The notes below the pieces were generated by a model. The model was not told the origin of the DNA, did not search any database, and worked only from the letters and a program-made list of their open reading frames with translations. The position numbers and the translations under genes were made by a program. A stretch of DNA of 64,000 nucleotides from CAIKMD01 sp963702925 (GTDB taxonomy: Bacteria; Pseudomonadota; Alphaproteobacteria; ATCC43930; CGMCC-115725): positions 3,906,001 through 3,970,000 of the forward strand of contig OY969771.1 in the NCBI GenBank assembly GCA_963702925.1, written 5' to 3'. Positions 1 to 7,661 of this stretch are shown here, one piece after another (positions within the stretch are counted from its first letter, which is position 1; each line of letters starts with the position of its first letter).

Positions 1-45
1 ATTACCGCGCCTCAAGCGACTGCCCCCACGAAAAGGAGATGGATC

Positions 46-351
46 ATGAAGCAGACAATGTTGATCGCCCTGGTTGGCGCATCGCTCGCACTCGTCGCGC
101 CCGCCTATGCGGCGGGCGATGCCGCCGCCGGCCAGGCCAAGTCCGGCACTTGCGCCGCGTGCCACGGGCCGACGGGCGCGGGAACCGGGATCGCGCCCAA
201 GATCGGCGGCATGGATTCAGCTGCTTTCGTGCAGGCGATGAAGGACTATCAGTCGGGCAAGCGCGATAACGCGATGATGAAGAACCAAGTAGGCTCGCTC
301 AGCGCCGACGACCTCGCGAATTTGGCCGCTTATTATGCGTCGCTAAAATAG
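46..351 (+). CDS. small periplasmic class I cytochrome c
   Basis: A 101-residue protein with a signal peptide (hydrophobic residues 4-20, likely cut after AYA/AGD) and one heme motif, CAACH, near residue 37. The distal Met ligand is probably in the MMKNQ stretch near residue 78. Size and layout fit the c553/c4-half family of soluble electron shuttles. The start is well set: AAGGAG lies 7 bases upstream of the ATG. It is the first gene of a cytochrome island, so a role as periplasmic carrier between inner-membrane oxidoreductases and the outer-membrane conduits is likely. That role is inferred from context; the redox partner cannot be read from sequence. Confidence 0.9.
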   Translation: MKQTMLIALVGASLALVAPAYAAGDAAAGQAKSGTCAACHGPTGAGTGIAPKIGGMDSAAFVQAMKDYQSGKRDNAMMKNQVGSLSADDLANLAAYYASLK

Positions 352-472
352 GCATTGAGGCAGCAAACGCGGCGCGCTGGCGTATGCCGCCGGCGTCGCC
401 GCGTCGATTTACGTTACCGGAGCGGCGGGCCGTGCCTGCCGGTTCCGCCCGGCTTGACCAAGGGAACTGACC

Positions 473-1264
473 ATGAATGAGACACCGCCGCTGCACCGCT
501 TGTACCATCACTATTCGGAGATGCCGTACAGCCAGCGCGTGTTGTTCACGTCAACGCTGCTCGTCCTCGGTCTCGGCTATCTCTTCGCCTTGGTCTATAT
601 CTATGACACCTATGCTGGCCGGGCCGGGGGAAACCCGTTGATGTTGTCCTATCAGGACATCGTCGTCGGCTATAGCGGCACCGGGCAGGGCTCGGTTCTG
701 CAATCGGCCTTGGGTGGTCCGATGCGCGATATGCTGCCGCATGACGAGAGCACCACCATCATCAACTGGCTGACGAGCGGCGCCAAGCAAGATGTCTACG
801 AAAGCTCGGTCAAGCCGATCGTCGACAAGCGCTGCATGATCTGCCACGACGGCAGCAATCCGCATCTGCCGAACCTTTCCAGCTACGACAACCTGAAAAA
901 GGTAACCACGACGGATACCGGCCCGTCGATCGTCACGTTGGTTCGCGTGTCGCACATCCACCTGTTCGGGATGACCTTTATTTTCTTCACCATGGGCCTG
1001 ATGTTCAGCCACGCCTATGTGCGGCCGGTCTGGTTCAAATGCGCCATCATCGGATTGCCGTTCGTCGGCATCATCTCGGATATCAGCTCCTGGTATTTCG
1101 TCAAACTGTACCATCCCTTCGCCTTGGTCGTGATTGGCGGCGGCATGGTCATGGCGGCATGCTTTGCCGCGATGTGGCTGACGACCATGTACCAGCTCTG
1201 GTTCTCCAAGCCGCCGCAGATCGTTCTGGAGCGGTCTGGCGGCGACATCCCGGTCATCCACTGA
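473..1264 (+). CDS. membrane protein with a single c-type heme and four predicted TM helices
   Basis: 263 residues. One helix near 22-44 is followed by a periplasmic loop carrying CMICH at 121-125, then three helices near 161-180, 187-207 and 214-236. Histidines sit at helix ends (HIHLFG at 161-166, H180, YHPF near 214) and could bind b-type heme or quinone. I do not recognise a named family. It lies 121 bp after the small cytochrome c on the same strand and converges on hemG. A quinol-linked or cytochrome-docking membrane component is a reasonable inference, not shown. The start follows a weak AGGGAACTGACC. Confidence 0.75.
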   Translation: MNETPPLHRLYHHYSEMPYSQRVLFTSTLLVLGLGYLFALVYIYDTYAGRAGGNPLMLSYQDIVVGYSGTGQGSVLQSALGGPMRDMLPHDESTTIINWLTSGAKQDVYESSVKPIVDKRCMICHDGSNPHLPNLSSYDNLKKVTTTDTGPSIVTLVRVSHIHLFGMTFIFFTMGLMFSHAYVRPVWFKCAIIGLPFVGIISDISSWYFVKLYHPFALVVIGGGMVMAACFAAMWLTTMYQLWFSKPPQIVLERSGGDIPVIH

Positions 1265-1297
1265 GGGCGACGCCGTCGGGTCGACGGCATCGCTATT

Positions 1298-1843
1298 TCA
1301 GCGCGGCGGGTCGCGGCCGTTAATTTCGGCGATCCGCCGGGCGACCTCGTCGACCAGGTTCCAATCCGTATACTCGACGCAAGTCGTGGGATCGGTCGGC
1401 CCGCCCGTCAGCTTCATGATGAGGCGGATCAGCTGCCGGTCCAGCCAGCGGTAACGCGAATAATCCAGGCGTCCGGCAATCGCTCGGGCGAAGACCGGCG
1501 CCAGCCGGTGGCGAGCGATCGACTTGCGGAGATAGACATTGCCCGCGACCGTGTCCTTGCCGGCCTTCCGCGCCGTCAAATTGACCGACAACAGGACCAG
1601 CGCGGGCGGAACGCGCAAGGCGCGAAAGCGCGCCAGGAATTGCTCGGCTTCCGGCAAAGGCCGGCCATAACGCACGGCCGCGACGACCACGACGAGCCGC
1701 GTCTCCGCCAGGCTTTGCGCTGTCGGCAAGGACGCCGTCAAATCATGCGGCGGCGCGGCTATGCCGCTTTCGGCGAGGCGGGCGGCAATGCGCTCGGCGA
1801 TGCGCCGCGATTGGCCGTCACGTGTCGCGTAAAAGAGTTGCAT
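1298..1843 (-). CDS. hemG: HemG-type flavodoxin-like protoporphyrinogen IX oxidase
   Basis: 181 residues with a flavodoxin fold. The N-terminal FMN loop is YATRDGQSRRIAERIA, and the C-terminal region contains IRLIMKLTGGPTDPTT followed by EYTDW, which is characteristic of HemG. HemG oxidises protoporphyrinogen IX to protoporphyrin IX with quinone as acceptor, so it works without oxygen. It is the last gene on the minus strand after the tetraheme cytochrome (122-bp gap), converging on the 473-1264 gene. Placement inside a cytochrome island predicted to need 42 hemes suggests a dedicated heme-supply role under low oxygen. Alphaproteobacteria more often use HemJ or HemY, so acquisition by transfer is plausible. 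Confidence 0.85.
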   Translation of the reverse strand: MQLFYATRDGQSRRIAERIAARLAESGIAAPPHDLTASLPTAQSLAETRLVVVVAAVRYGRPLPEAEQFLARFRALRVPPALVLLSVNLTARKAGKDTVAGNVYLRKSIARHRLAPVFARAIAGRLDYSRYRWLDRQLIRLIMKLTGGPTDPTTCVEYTDWNLVDEVARRIAEINGRDPPR

Positions 1844-1965
1844 GTCGCGACCGAAAGGCTGCCGAGCGATGCGAGAGAAATGATCGGGCGACGCGCGCTC
1901 CGTCGAACGCGCGCGAGGTCGGGCGCGCTCGTCTCACCGCGCGCGGCGCGCAGGCCGCAGGCGGC

Positions 1966-3111
1966 TCATCCCGGCGGTTGGCTGGCGTAATAGGACGCGA
2001 TGCCTTGGATGATGGAATCGCCATAGGGCAAGGTCATGTTGTGCATGGCCGAGCTTTCGCGCCTGCCATCGCGATAGGATCGCAGCGCCATGATAAGGTA
2101 ATCCATGTCTTGGCCCCTGATGTTCGGGACCTCGAGCGAGGGATTGTCGACGCTGGTGCTGTGGCAGCGATTGCACTTGCCGGCGATATCCTGAATCAAC
2201 GTCTCGCCATGAACAGCGGCGGCGCCTTGCTGGACGGCATAGAACGCGGCAATGTTCTCGGCGTCGGCATCGGTCTTTACGAGCGCGGCGACGGCGCGTT
2301 GCATTTGCGGATGCGCGCGGCCCGCGCGGTAGGCCTTAAGGGCGGCCACGAGGTACTCGGGATCCTGGCCGGCGAGATTGGGGGTTGCCGAATCGGTGCT
2401 CTCGCCTTTGAAGCCATGGCAACCGCCGCACACGGCGGTCAACGATTGGCCGACCCCGATGTCGCCGCGCGTCGGCGCGCGATGCGGCGCCGGCGTTTGC
2501 GACGCGAAATAGAGCGACAAGCTCTCGAAATCGACCGCCTTCAAATTGCGGATGAGCGTGTGCATCGGCGCCGTCGGCGTTTCGCGCGCGCCCGAGAGAT
2601 ACTCCTGGATCGCGGCGATGAAATAGTTCGGCTGCTGCCCGCTCAGGCTCGGCGTGCCCGGCACGACGCTGTTGCCGTTCTCGCCGTGACATTGCGTGCA
2701 GGCTTGGGACAATTCCTTGCCATGCGCATAAGGCGAGAAGACTTCGATATGCGCGGCGGGCGCGGCGGGCGGAAGGCTCGCAAAATATGCCGCCACGTTG
2801 CGCTCGCCCGCCTCGTTCAGGTTTTCGGCCATGATCCTCAGCGCGGCGTGGACGCGTTGGCCTTGCCGGTATTCCCTTAGCGCGGTGATCAGATAGGCAT
2901 CGCGTTGTCCCGCCAGGCTGGGGATGCCTGGCGCGACGCTCTTGCCATCCAAGCCGTGGCATCCTTTGCACTGTTGCTCGACCAGGACCTTGCCGGCGGC
3001 GATGTCCGCCGCCGTCGGCGCGCCGGCTGCGTTCTGGGCGAACGAGTCGCCGACATCCCAGCCGGCGGCCAGCGTCGCCGAGACCAAGAGAGCGAGCGCA
3101 AAACATTTCAT
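1966..3111 (-). CDS. four-domain (tetraheme) c4-like cytochrome
   Basis: 381 residues with a signal peptide (cleavage near SFA/QNA, residue 25) and four repeats of a c4-type domain. CXXCH motifs lie at residues 48 (CKGCH), 138 (CTQCH), 228 (CGGCH) and 313 (CNRCH). Each repeat keeps the c4 pattern of heme motif, PxLAGQ-like turn, YL/F..AL..Y and a C-terminal YFAS/YYAS helix. Usual c4 proteins are diheme, so this is a doubled version. It lies 84 bp downstream of the nonaheme-cytochrome b gene on the same strand and probably carries electrons from it across the periplasm (inference). Confidence 0.88.
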   Translation of the reverse strand: MKCFALALLVSATLAAGWDVGDSFAQNAAGAPTAADIAAGKVLVEQQCKGCHGLDGKSVAPGIPSLAGQRDAYLITALREYRQGQRVHAALRIMAENLNEAGERNVAAYFASLPPAAPAAHIEVFSPYAHGKELSQACTQCHGENGNSVVPGTPSLSGQQPNYFIAAIQEYLSGARETPTAPMHTLIRNLKAVDFESLSLYFASQTPAPHRAPTRGDIGVGQSLTAVCGGCHGFKGESTDSATPNLAGQDPEYLVAALKAYRAGRAHPQMQRAVAALVKTDADAENIAAFYAVQQGAAAVHGETLIQDIAGKCNRCHSTSVDNPSLEVPNIRGQDMDYLIMALRSYRDGRRESSAMHNMTLPYGDSIIQGIASYYASQPPG

Positions 3112-3195
3112 GGCGAAGCCTCAACAATCATGGGTCGGCCGACAGAAACGGCCTTCTGGTTGGGTCGTCTCACGGGATCATCGTTGCTCGCAGGA

Positions 3196-5208
3196 TTACG
3201 GTTCCATCGCATGACCGATGAACCCGATCGCGACAAGGAGCAGCAATATCAAACCAACCGTGATCAGGGTAAAGCCCAATATTCTCGAACCGAGCGCCAT
3301 GGCGCGCGACGGCGCGGACACGCGATGGCTCTCGAGCTGACCGGTTTCCACCAGGCGATTGTATTCGAGCGTATGCTCCCGCTTGAACTCCTCGAGCGAC
3401 ACCGCGCCGGTGAACATGACGGTATCGAGCGGGAATTTGTCCGGCCTGAAGTGGTTGTTGAAGAAATGCACGGTGAACAGAAACACCGCGGCGAGGATGG
3501 CTTCTTCGCCGTGGAAGATGGTCGCTAGATTGAACACCCAGCCGGGCAGGAACGCAGCGACCTGCACCTTGAACGCCAGGATGAGGCCGCTTCCGCCGAT
3601 GATGGCGACGCCCCAGAACACCGCCCAGTAATCGAACTTCTCCCAATAGGTCCAGCGCTCGAACACCGGGCGCGGACCGCGGCCGACGAACCATTTGAAC
3701 ATGGCGACGATGTCCCAAAGATCCTGCCAGCGCGGGATCATGGAATCGGGCCCGAACCAGCGGAAGATTTTCCGCCGCTCGCTCAAGTGGAAGGCGAGAT
3801 AGATCATGTGCGCGATGAACACGGTGAGGAAAATGGCCGCCGCGGTGCGATGAACGATCGCGGTCACTTGCGGGCCGCCGAACAGATGCGCGACCACCGG
3901 CGCCCAGGAGCTGCCGGAATAGAGCACGGTCATTCCCGTCAGGACCAAGGTCATGGTGCTCAGCAGGAAGAGCAGATGGGCCAAGCGCCAGACGAGGGCG
4001 AAGCGCCGCACATACACTTCTTTCCCGTGCGGCAGATTGACCAGATAGAGGTCCGAATTCGCGAGGTGCTGCTGACGCTCTTTGTAGGAGCGGTAGTACC
4101 ACAGGCCGCAATGGGTCCAGAAGAACGCGAACACGCCCGCCAGAAGCGCGGCCATGAATTTCGCGGCGAGCCACAAGAGCGGATAGTGCTCGAAGTCGTG
4201 AACATTGCCGTGCGGCTGGAAGGTCGCGAATCCGGCCGTGGCGTTGGTGTGGCATTTCTGGCACGTGGCGACCCGGTTGGCCGGGTAGACGGTCGAGCGC
4301 GGATCGTCGACCCGCTGGATCGTGTGGTTGCCGTGGCAGTCGAAGCACTTGGCCGTATAGGCGTAGCCCAGCGTGTTCACCTGCCCGTGATAGGTCGCCA
4401 TATAGGTTTGCAGGTTCTCTTGATGGCAAGAGCCGCAATTCTTGGTGATGACCAGCCGGGTCGAGCTCAGCGCCGGGTTTTCAATATCGTGGCTGGTGTG
4501 GCAGTCCGCGCAAATCGCCGCCTTGGGATTGTGGTTCTCCAGCACCTCTCTGCCATGGACCGAGGTCTTGTAGGCCGCGAGCTCCTGCGTATGACAATTG
4601 CCGCAGGTGTTGGGGAGGTTCATGCGCCACTGCGACCAGACCTGAGTCCCTGGCGGATAGACGTAGTGCGCATCGTGGCAATTGTAGCAGGTCGCATTGG
4701 TGTGCGACTGGTCATCGCGCGACGGGCGCGAATGAATCGAATTCATGAATTTGTTGATCTGACTCACCACGAAGGTGAGCGTGGCGAATTCCTGTGTGTC
4801 GGTCTTTCCTTCTTTCTGAGCGGTCTCGAACAGGCTTTCGTGACAATTGACGCAGCTGACCTGAACCGTGGTCGGTTGGTGGGGAACTTGCGTGATGTTG
4901 GTATGGCAATCGACGCAGTCGCGTCCGCCATGGACGCTTCCCATGAACTTGTCCTTGTCCACGGTCAGCGAGCGCATCGTCCCGTCCGGCTTGGGCACGC
5001 CGAATCCCGGTATGCCATGGCAACCGAGGCACACTTCCTTGGGTATCTTTGCGACCGGCGGCGCAGCCGGCGCGGCAGCCGGCGGCGCGGCCGCATCGGC
5101 CGGCATGTCGGTATCGGCGGCGAGCGCCGCTTGCGGGCTCGAAAGGCCGCCGACAACGAGCATGCCGAGCACGAGAAGTGCGGCAGGTCGCGTCAGTTGG
5201 CCGATCAT
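3196..5208 (-). CDS. nonaheme cytochrome c / cytochrome b fusion, CbcL-like quinone oxidoreductase
   Basis: 670 residues from the chosen start. Signal peptide 1-30 (QAALA/ADT), an Ala/Pro-rich linker, then nine CXXCH motifs at residues 60, 98, 119, 174, 202, 233, 258, 288 and 316, giving a periplasmic multiheme domain. A membrane cytochrome b domain follows, with helices near 345-365, 405-428, 450-472, 526-548, 565-585 and 642-662 and helix histidines (H411, H453, H467, H566, H581) as candidate b-heme ligands. The same order, nine c hemes then a FdnI/HydC-like b domain, is that of Geobacter CbcL, an inner-membrane quinol oxidoreductase for extracellular respiration. The reading frame is open up to 5481, but the signal peptide begins at the ATG at 5208. 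Confidence 0.88.
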   Translation of the reverse strand: MIGQLTRPAALLVLGMLVVGGLSSPQAALAADTDMPADAAAPPAAAPAAPPVAKIPKEVCLGCHGIPGFGVPKPDGTMRSLTVDKDKFMGSVHGGRDCVDCHTNITQVPHQPTTVQVSCVNCHESLFETAQKEGKTDTQEFATLTFVVSQINKFMNSIHSRPSRDDQSHTNATCYNCHDAHYVYPPGTQVWSQWRMNLPNTCGNCHTQELAAYKTSVHGREVLENHNPKAAICADCHTSHDIENPALSSTRLVITKNCGSCHQENLQTYMATYHGQVNTLGYAYTAKCFDCHGNHTIQRVDDPRSTVYPANRVATCQKCHTNATAGFATFQPHGNVHDFEHYPLLWLAAKFMAALLAGVFAFFWTHCGLWYYRSYKERQQHLANSDLYLVNLPHGKEVYVRRFALVWRLAHLLFLLSTMTLVLTGMTVLYSGSSWAPVVAHLFGGPQVTAIVHRTAAAIFLTVFIAHMIYLAFHLSERRKIFRWFGPDSMIPRWQDLWDIVAMFKWFVGRGPRPVFERWTYWEKFDYWAVFWGVAIIGGSGLILAFKVQVAAFLPGWVFNLATIFHGEEAILAAVFLFTVHFFNNHFRPDKFPLDTVMFTGAVSLEEFKREHTLEYNRLVETGQLESHRVSAPSRAMALGSRILGFTLITVGLILLLLVAIGFIGHAMEP

Positions 5209-5579
5209 AGAAATCGCACGCCGGATTCGGGGCGATATCGACTGCCCGATCTCCGCGTTCCCTGCTTCGGTTGCGGCGAGTTTGCCGCTTACGACAAACG
5301 TCGAGACGAACCGCACGGCGAATGATCCCCAGTCAAGCACATGCCTGCAATGCAGCAGGCGCGGCATCTCACGACTTCCCCCACGGCATAGCAATTCGCC
5401 CACCCGATAGCAATCTGGTTGCGTCGCGTGTGTGTCTAGCTGGGGAAAAATCCATGCGCCTTGATGTAGATCATGACGCATCGGCCGTTGGCGGCGGATG
5501 CGATCGCGCCGCTCGGAGTCGCCGGGCCTGCTGATGTTGCCGGGCGTGCCGTGGGCCGCCGGCGCGTAAACGAATAGTA
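5209..5579. other. 371-bp intergenic region with one FNR-like site
   Basis: This gap separates the NrfD-like gene (upstream on the minus strand) from the CbcL-like gene. It contains no convincing gene in any frame. The only clear signal is an FNR/FixK-like dyad at 5461-5474, described separately. The CbcL-like gene therefore probably has its own promoter and is not simply the fourth gene of the hexaheme operon. Confidence 0.6.
5461..5474. promoter_or_regulatory. FNR/FixK-like box (one mismatch)
   Basis: TTGATGTAGATCAT matches the FNR/FixK consensus TTGAT-N4-ATCAA at 9 of 10 fixed positions. It lies about 253 bp upstream of the ATG of the CbcL-like gene, so a long leader would be needed if it activates that gene. 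Confidence 0.45.
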
Positions 5580-6770
5580 TTACTTATTAACCACGGCCAC
5601 CTCGTGCCCGTCTTCCCAGGGCGGAAGCAGCCGGATCATCACCAACAAGAGAAGAAATGGCGCGATCAGCACCGAGCCTGCGGCCAACACGCCTTCCCGG
5701 CCAACGATCTCCCAGGGAAAAGTCAGCAGGCCTTTCCCGGTCTTCGCGATTTCCTGGCCGCCAATGACTACGTTGAATCGCATCATCACCACGTTGAACA
5801 GCACCAACAGCGCGCTCGCCGTGATCCCCGCGACCAGCGCCTTCCCCGCGGTACCGCGCCAGAACATGTAGGAAAGGATGACGATCGGCGTCACCGCTCC
5901 GACGGCGAATTGCAGCACGAAGAAGGGGATGACGAGGCGGGTCGTCACGAACTCCATGATAATGTCGATGCCTTCGCGGCCTTTGTAGACGATGTTGGCG
6001 AATTCCACGCCCTCCAGCAGCAGGGTGAACATGACGAAACCCCACAGCGTGTAACCCATTCCTTTCACGCAATCGACGTCGACCGGGACCCGGCGCAACT
6101 TGCACGACACGACATAGACGACGATCAAGAGCGCGGTGCCGGAGATGATCGCCGAAAACAGAAAGATGACCGGCATGAGGTCGGAGGACCACCATTCCCG
6201 GGATTTGAGCGACCCGAACAGAAATCCGACATAGCCGTGCAAGCCATGAGCGGCGGGAATGCCGGTGACGGCCAAGGCAAAGATCCATTTCCGGTCGTAG
6301 CGCATCGCCTTCTCGGACAAATCGTGAGAGCCGAGGCACGCGATATGGTAGAGCCGTCCGAGCAGGTCTTTCCTGGATTGCGCTTGCTGCACCATATAGG
6401 GCCGGAACACGAACCAGGTCTCCAAGATCAGCAGCAGGATATAGAAGCCGGCGAAATAGCCGAACATGGCCATGGCCGAGCTCCAATGCGGCGTGAACAC
6501 GGCGTTGAACGCGCGCTCGGGATGGCCGAGATGGAGCAGCAGCGGCGACGGCACGAAGATCATGCAGCACAGCGAGGTCAGCAAGGCGAGATGCGCGACC
6601 GGGCGAAGACGCTGCAAACCGAACACCTGATACAAGCTTGAAACCGTGAACGCGCCGGCCACCAACCCGGTGAGGTAGGGATAGACGACGATCAGCACGC
6701 CCCACGGGAACACGGTCTCGTTGGGATAGACGTAGCCAGTAAACGGCGCGGCCGAAAAGAGCGGGTCCAT
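5580..6770 (-). CDS. NrfD/PsrC-like membrane quinone oxidoreductase subunit
   Basis: 396 residues with roughly ten hydrophobic helices and the NrfD-type motif LHLGHPERAFN near residue 80. NrfD/PsrC proteins bind quinone in the membrane and pass electrons to or from a periplasmic iron-sulfur partner; they carry no heme themselves. The start ATG overlaps the stop of the upstream iron-sulfur gene (TGATG), so the two are translationally coupled. With the hexaheme cytochrome upstream this forms an Nrf/Qrc/Cbc4-like module. No molybdopterin catalytic subunit is nearby, so the module is probably a quinol:cytochrome oxidoreductase. The direction of electron flow is not determined. Confidence 0.85.
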   Translation of the reverse strand: MDPLFSAAPFTGYVYPNETVFPWGVLIVVYPYLTGLVAGAFTVSSLYQVFGLQRLRPVAHLALLTSLCCMIFVPSPLLLHLGHPERAFNAVFTPHWSSAMAMFGYFAGFYILLLILETWFVFRPYMVQQAQSRKDLLGRLYHIACLGSHDLSEKAMRYDRKWIFALAVTGIPAAHGLHGYVGFLFGSLKSREWWSSDLMPVIFLFSAIISGTALLIVVYVVSCKLRRVPVDVDCVKGMGYTLWGFVMFTLLLEGVEFANIVYKGREGIDIIMEFVTTRLVIPFFVLQFAVGAVTPIVILSYMFWRGTAGKALVAGITASALLVLFNVVMMRFNVVIGGQEIAKTGKGLLTFPWEIVGREGVLAAGSVLIAPFLLLLVMIRLLPPWEDGHEVAVVNK

Positions 6771-7627
6771 CAGCTTACATCCTTGTCGATGCCGACATAG
6801 AAGACGTTGGGCGCGTTGCCGGTCTCGGGCTTGAGCACATCGACCCGGTTATTGGCGACGAACTGGCTGATCGCGCTCTGTTTGTCGTTGAGATCACCGA
6901 AGACACGCGCACCGACCGGACAGACTTCGACGCAGGCGGGCAGCAATCCTTTGGTGATGCGGTGATAGCACCAGGTGCACTTGTCGGTGACCTTCAATTC
7001 TGCATTGAAAAACCGCGCGCCGTAGGGACAAGCCTGGACGCAGTATTGGCAGCCGATGCAATAGGTATGGTCGATCACGACCACGCCGTCGGCGGTTTTG
7101 TAGGTCGCACCGGTCGGGCACACCTGAACGCAAGCGGGATGGGTGCAGTGGTTGCACAGCTTGGGAACGAAGAAGGCTTTTTCGACCTTCGCGTCCTTGA
7201 AGCGGTTGGCGAAGCGATATTCCTTTTCCGAACCCGAAGCGGCGATGTTCACCGGGTCGGCTTGGCTGTCGATGCGCGGTTCGTCTTCGCCTTCGAGATA
7301 GACATAGCGCTCGACCCAGGTGCGGAAGTGATGCGCGTCGCCGGCGACATCGTTTTCCGCCTTGCATGCCTCGACGCAACGCAGGCAGCCGATGCATTTC
7401 GTGGCATCGACGCCGAAGGCCCAATGATGCTTGCTCCAATCATAGCCCGGCACCGCCGGAACCGGAGGTCCGCCCGCGGTCGCTGCCGCTGCCCGCGTTT
7501 CCTTGGGCAACACCGCGCCCGTCGCCATCGCGGCGGCGCCACCGGCGACGGCACTTCCGAGACAACCGAGAAAAGCGCGGCGCGCCGTTTGGTGCTTGCC
7601 GAGTTGTTCTTTTTTATCTTTGTCCAT
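6770..7627 (-). CDS. Tat-exported 4x[4Fe-4S] ferredoxin-type electron-transfer subunit
   Basis: 285 residues from the ATG at 7627, which has AGGAGA upstream; the frame is open further but lacks a ribosome site there. The N-terminus has a twin-arginine signal (RRAFLGCLG near residues 16-24). Four cysteine clusters are visible: CIGCLRCVEAC, CNHCTHPACVQVCP, CIGCQYCVQACP, and CTWC plus a downstream ACVEVCP. This is the NrfC/DmsB/PsrB layout of a folded periplasmic four-cluster protein. Its gene is 34 bp after the hexaheme gene and overlaps the NrfD-like gene, so the three products should form one complex linking quinone to periplasmic heme. Confidence 0.88.
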   Translation of the reverse strand: MDKDKKEQLGKHQTARRAFLGCLGSAVAGGAAAMATGAVLPKETRAAAATAGGPPVPAVPGYDWSKHHWAFGVDATKCIGCLRCVEACKAENDVAGDAHHFRTWVERYVYLEGEDEPRIDSQADPVNIAASGSEKEYRFANRFKDAKVEKAFFVPKLCNHCTHPACVQVCPTGATYKTADGVVVIDHTYCIGCQYCVQACPYGARFFNAELKVTDKCTWCYHRITKGLLPACVEVCPVGARVFGDLNDKQSAISQFVANNRVDVLKPETGNAPNVFYVGIDKDVS

Positions 7628-7661
7628 GCGTTGTTCTCCTGGACCGCCGTTCGCTGCCACG

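Noticed and set aside
3787..5325. 512-residue ORF opposite the nonaheme-cytochrome b gene
   Set aside because: It is a shadow of the real gene in GC-rich DNA; the minus strand has nine CXXCH motifs, a signal peptide and a b domain.
5209..5481. N-terminal extension of the CbcL-like protein
   Set aside because: The extension has no signal features; a standard signal peptide begins at 5208.
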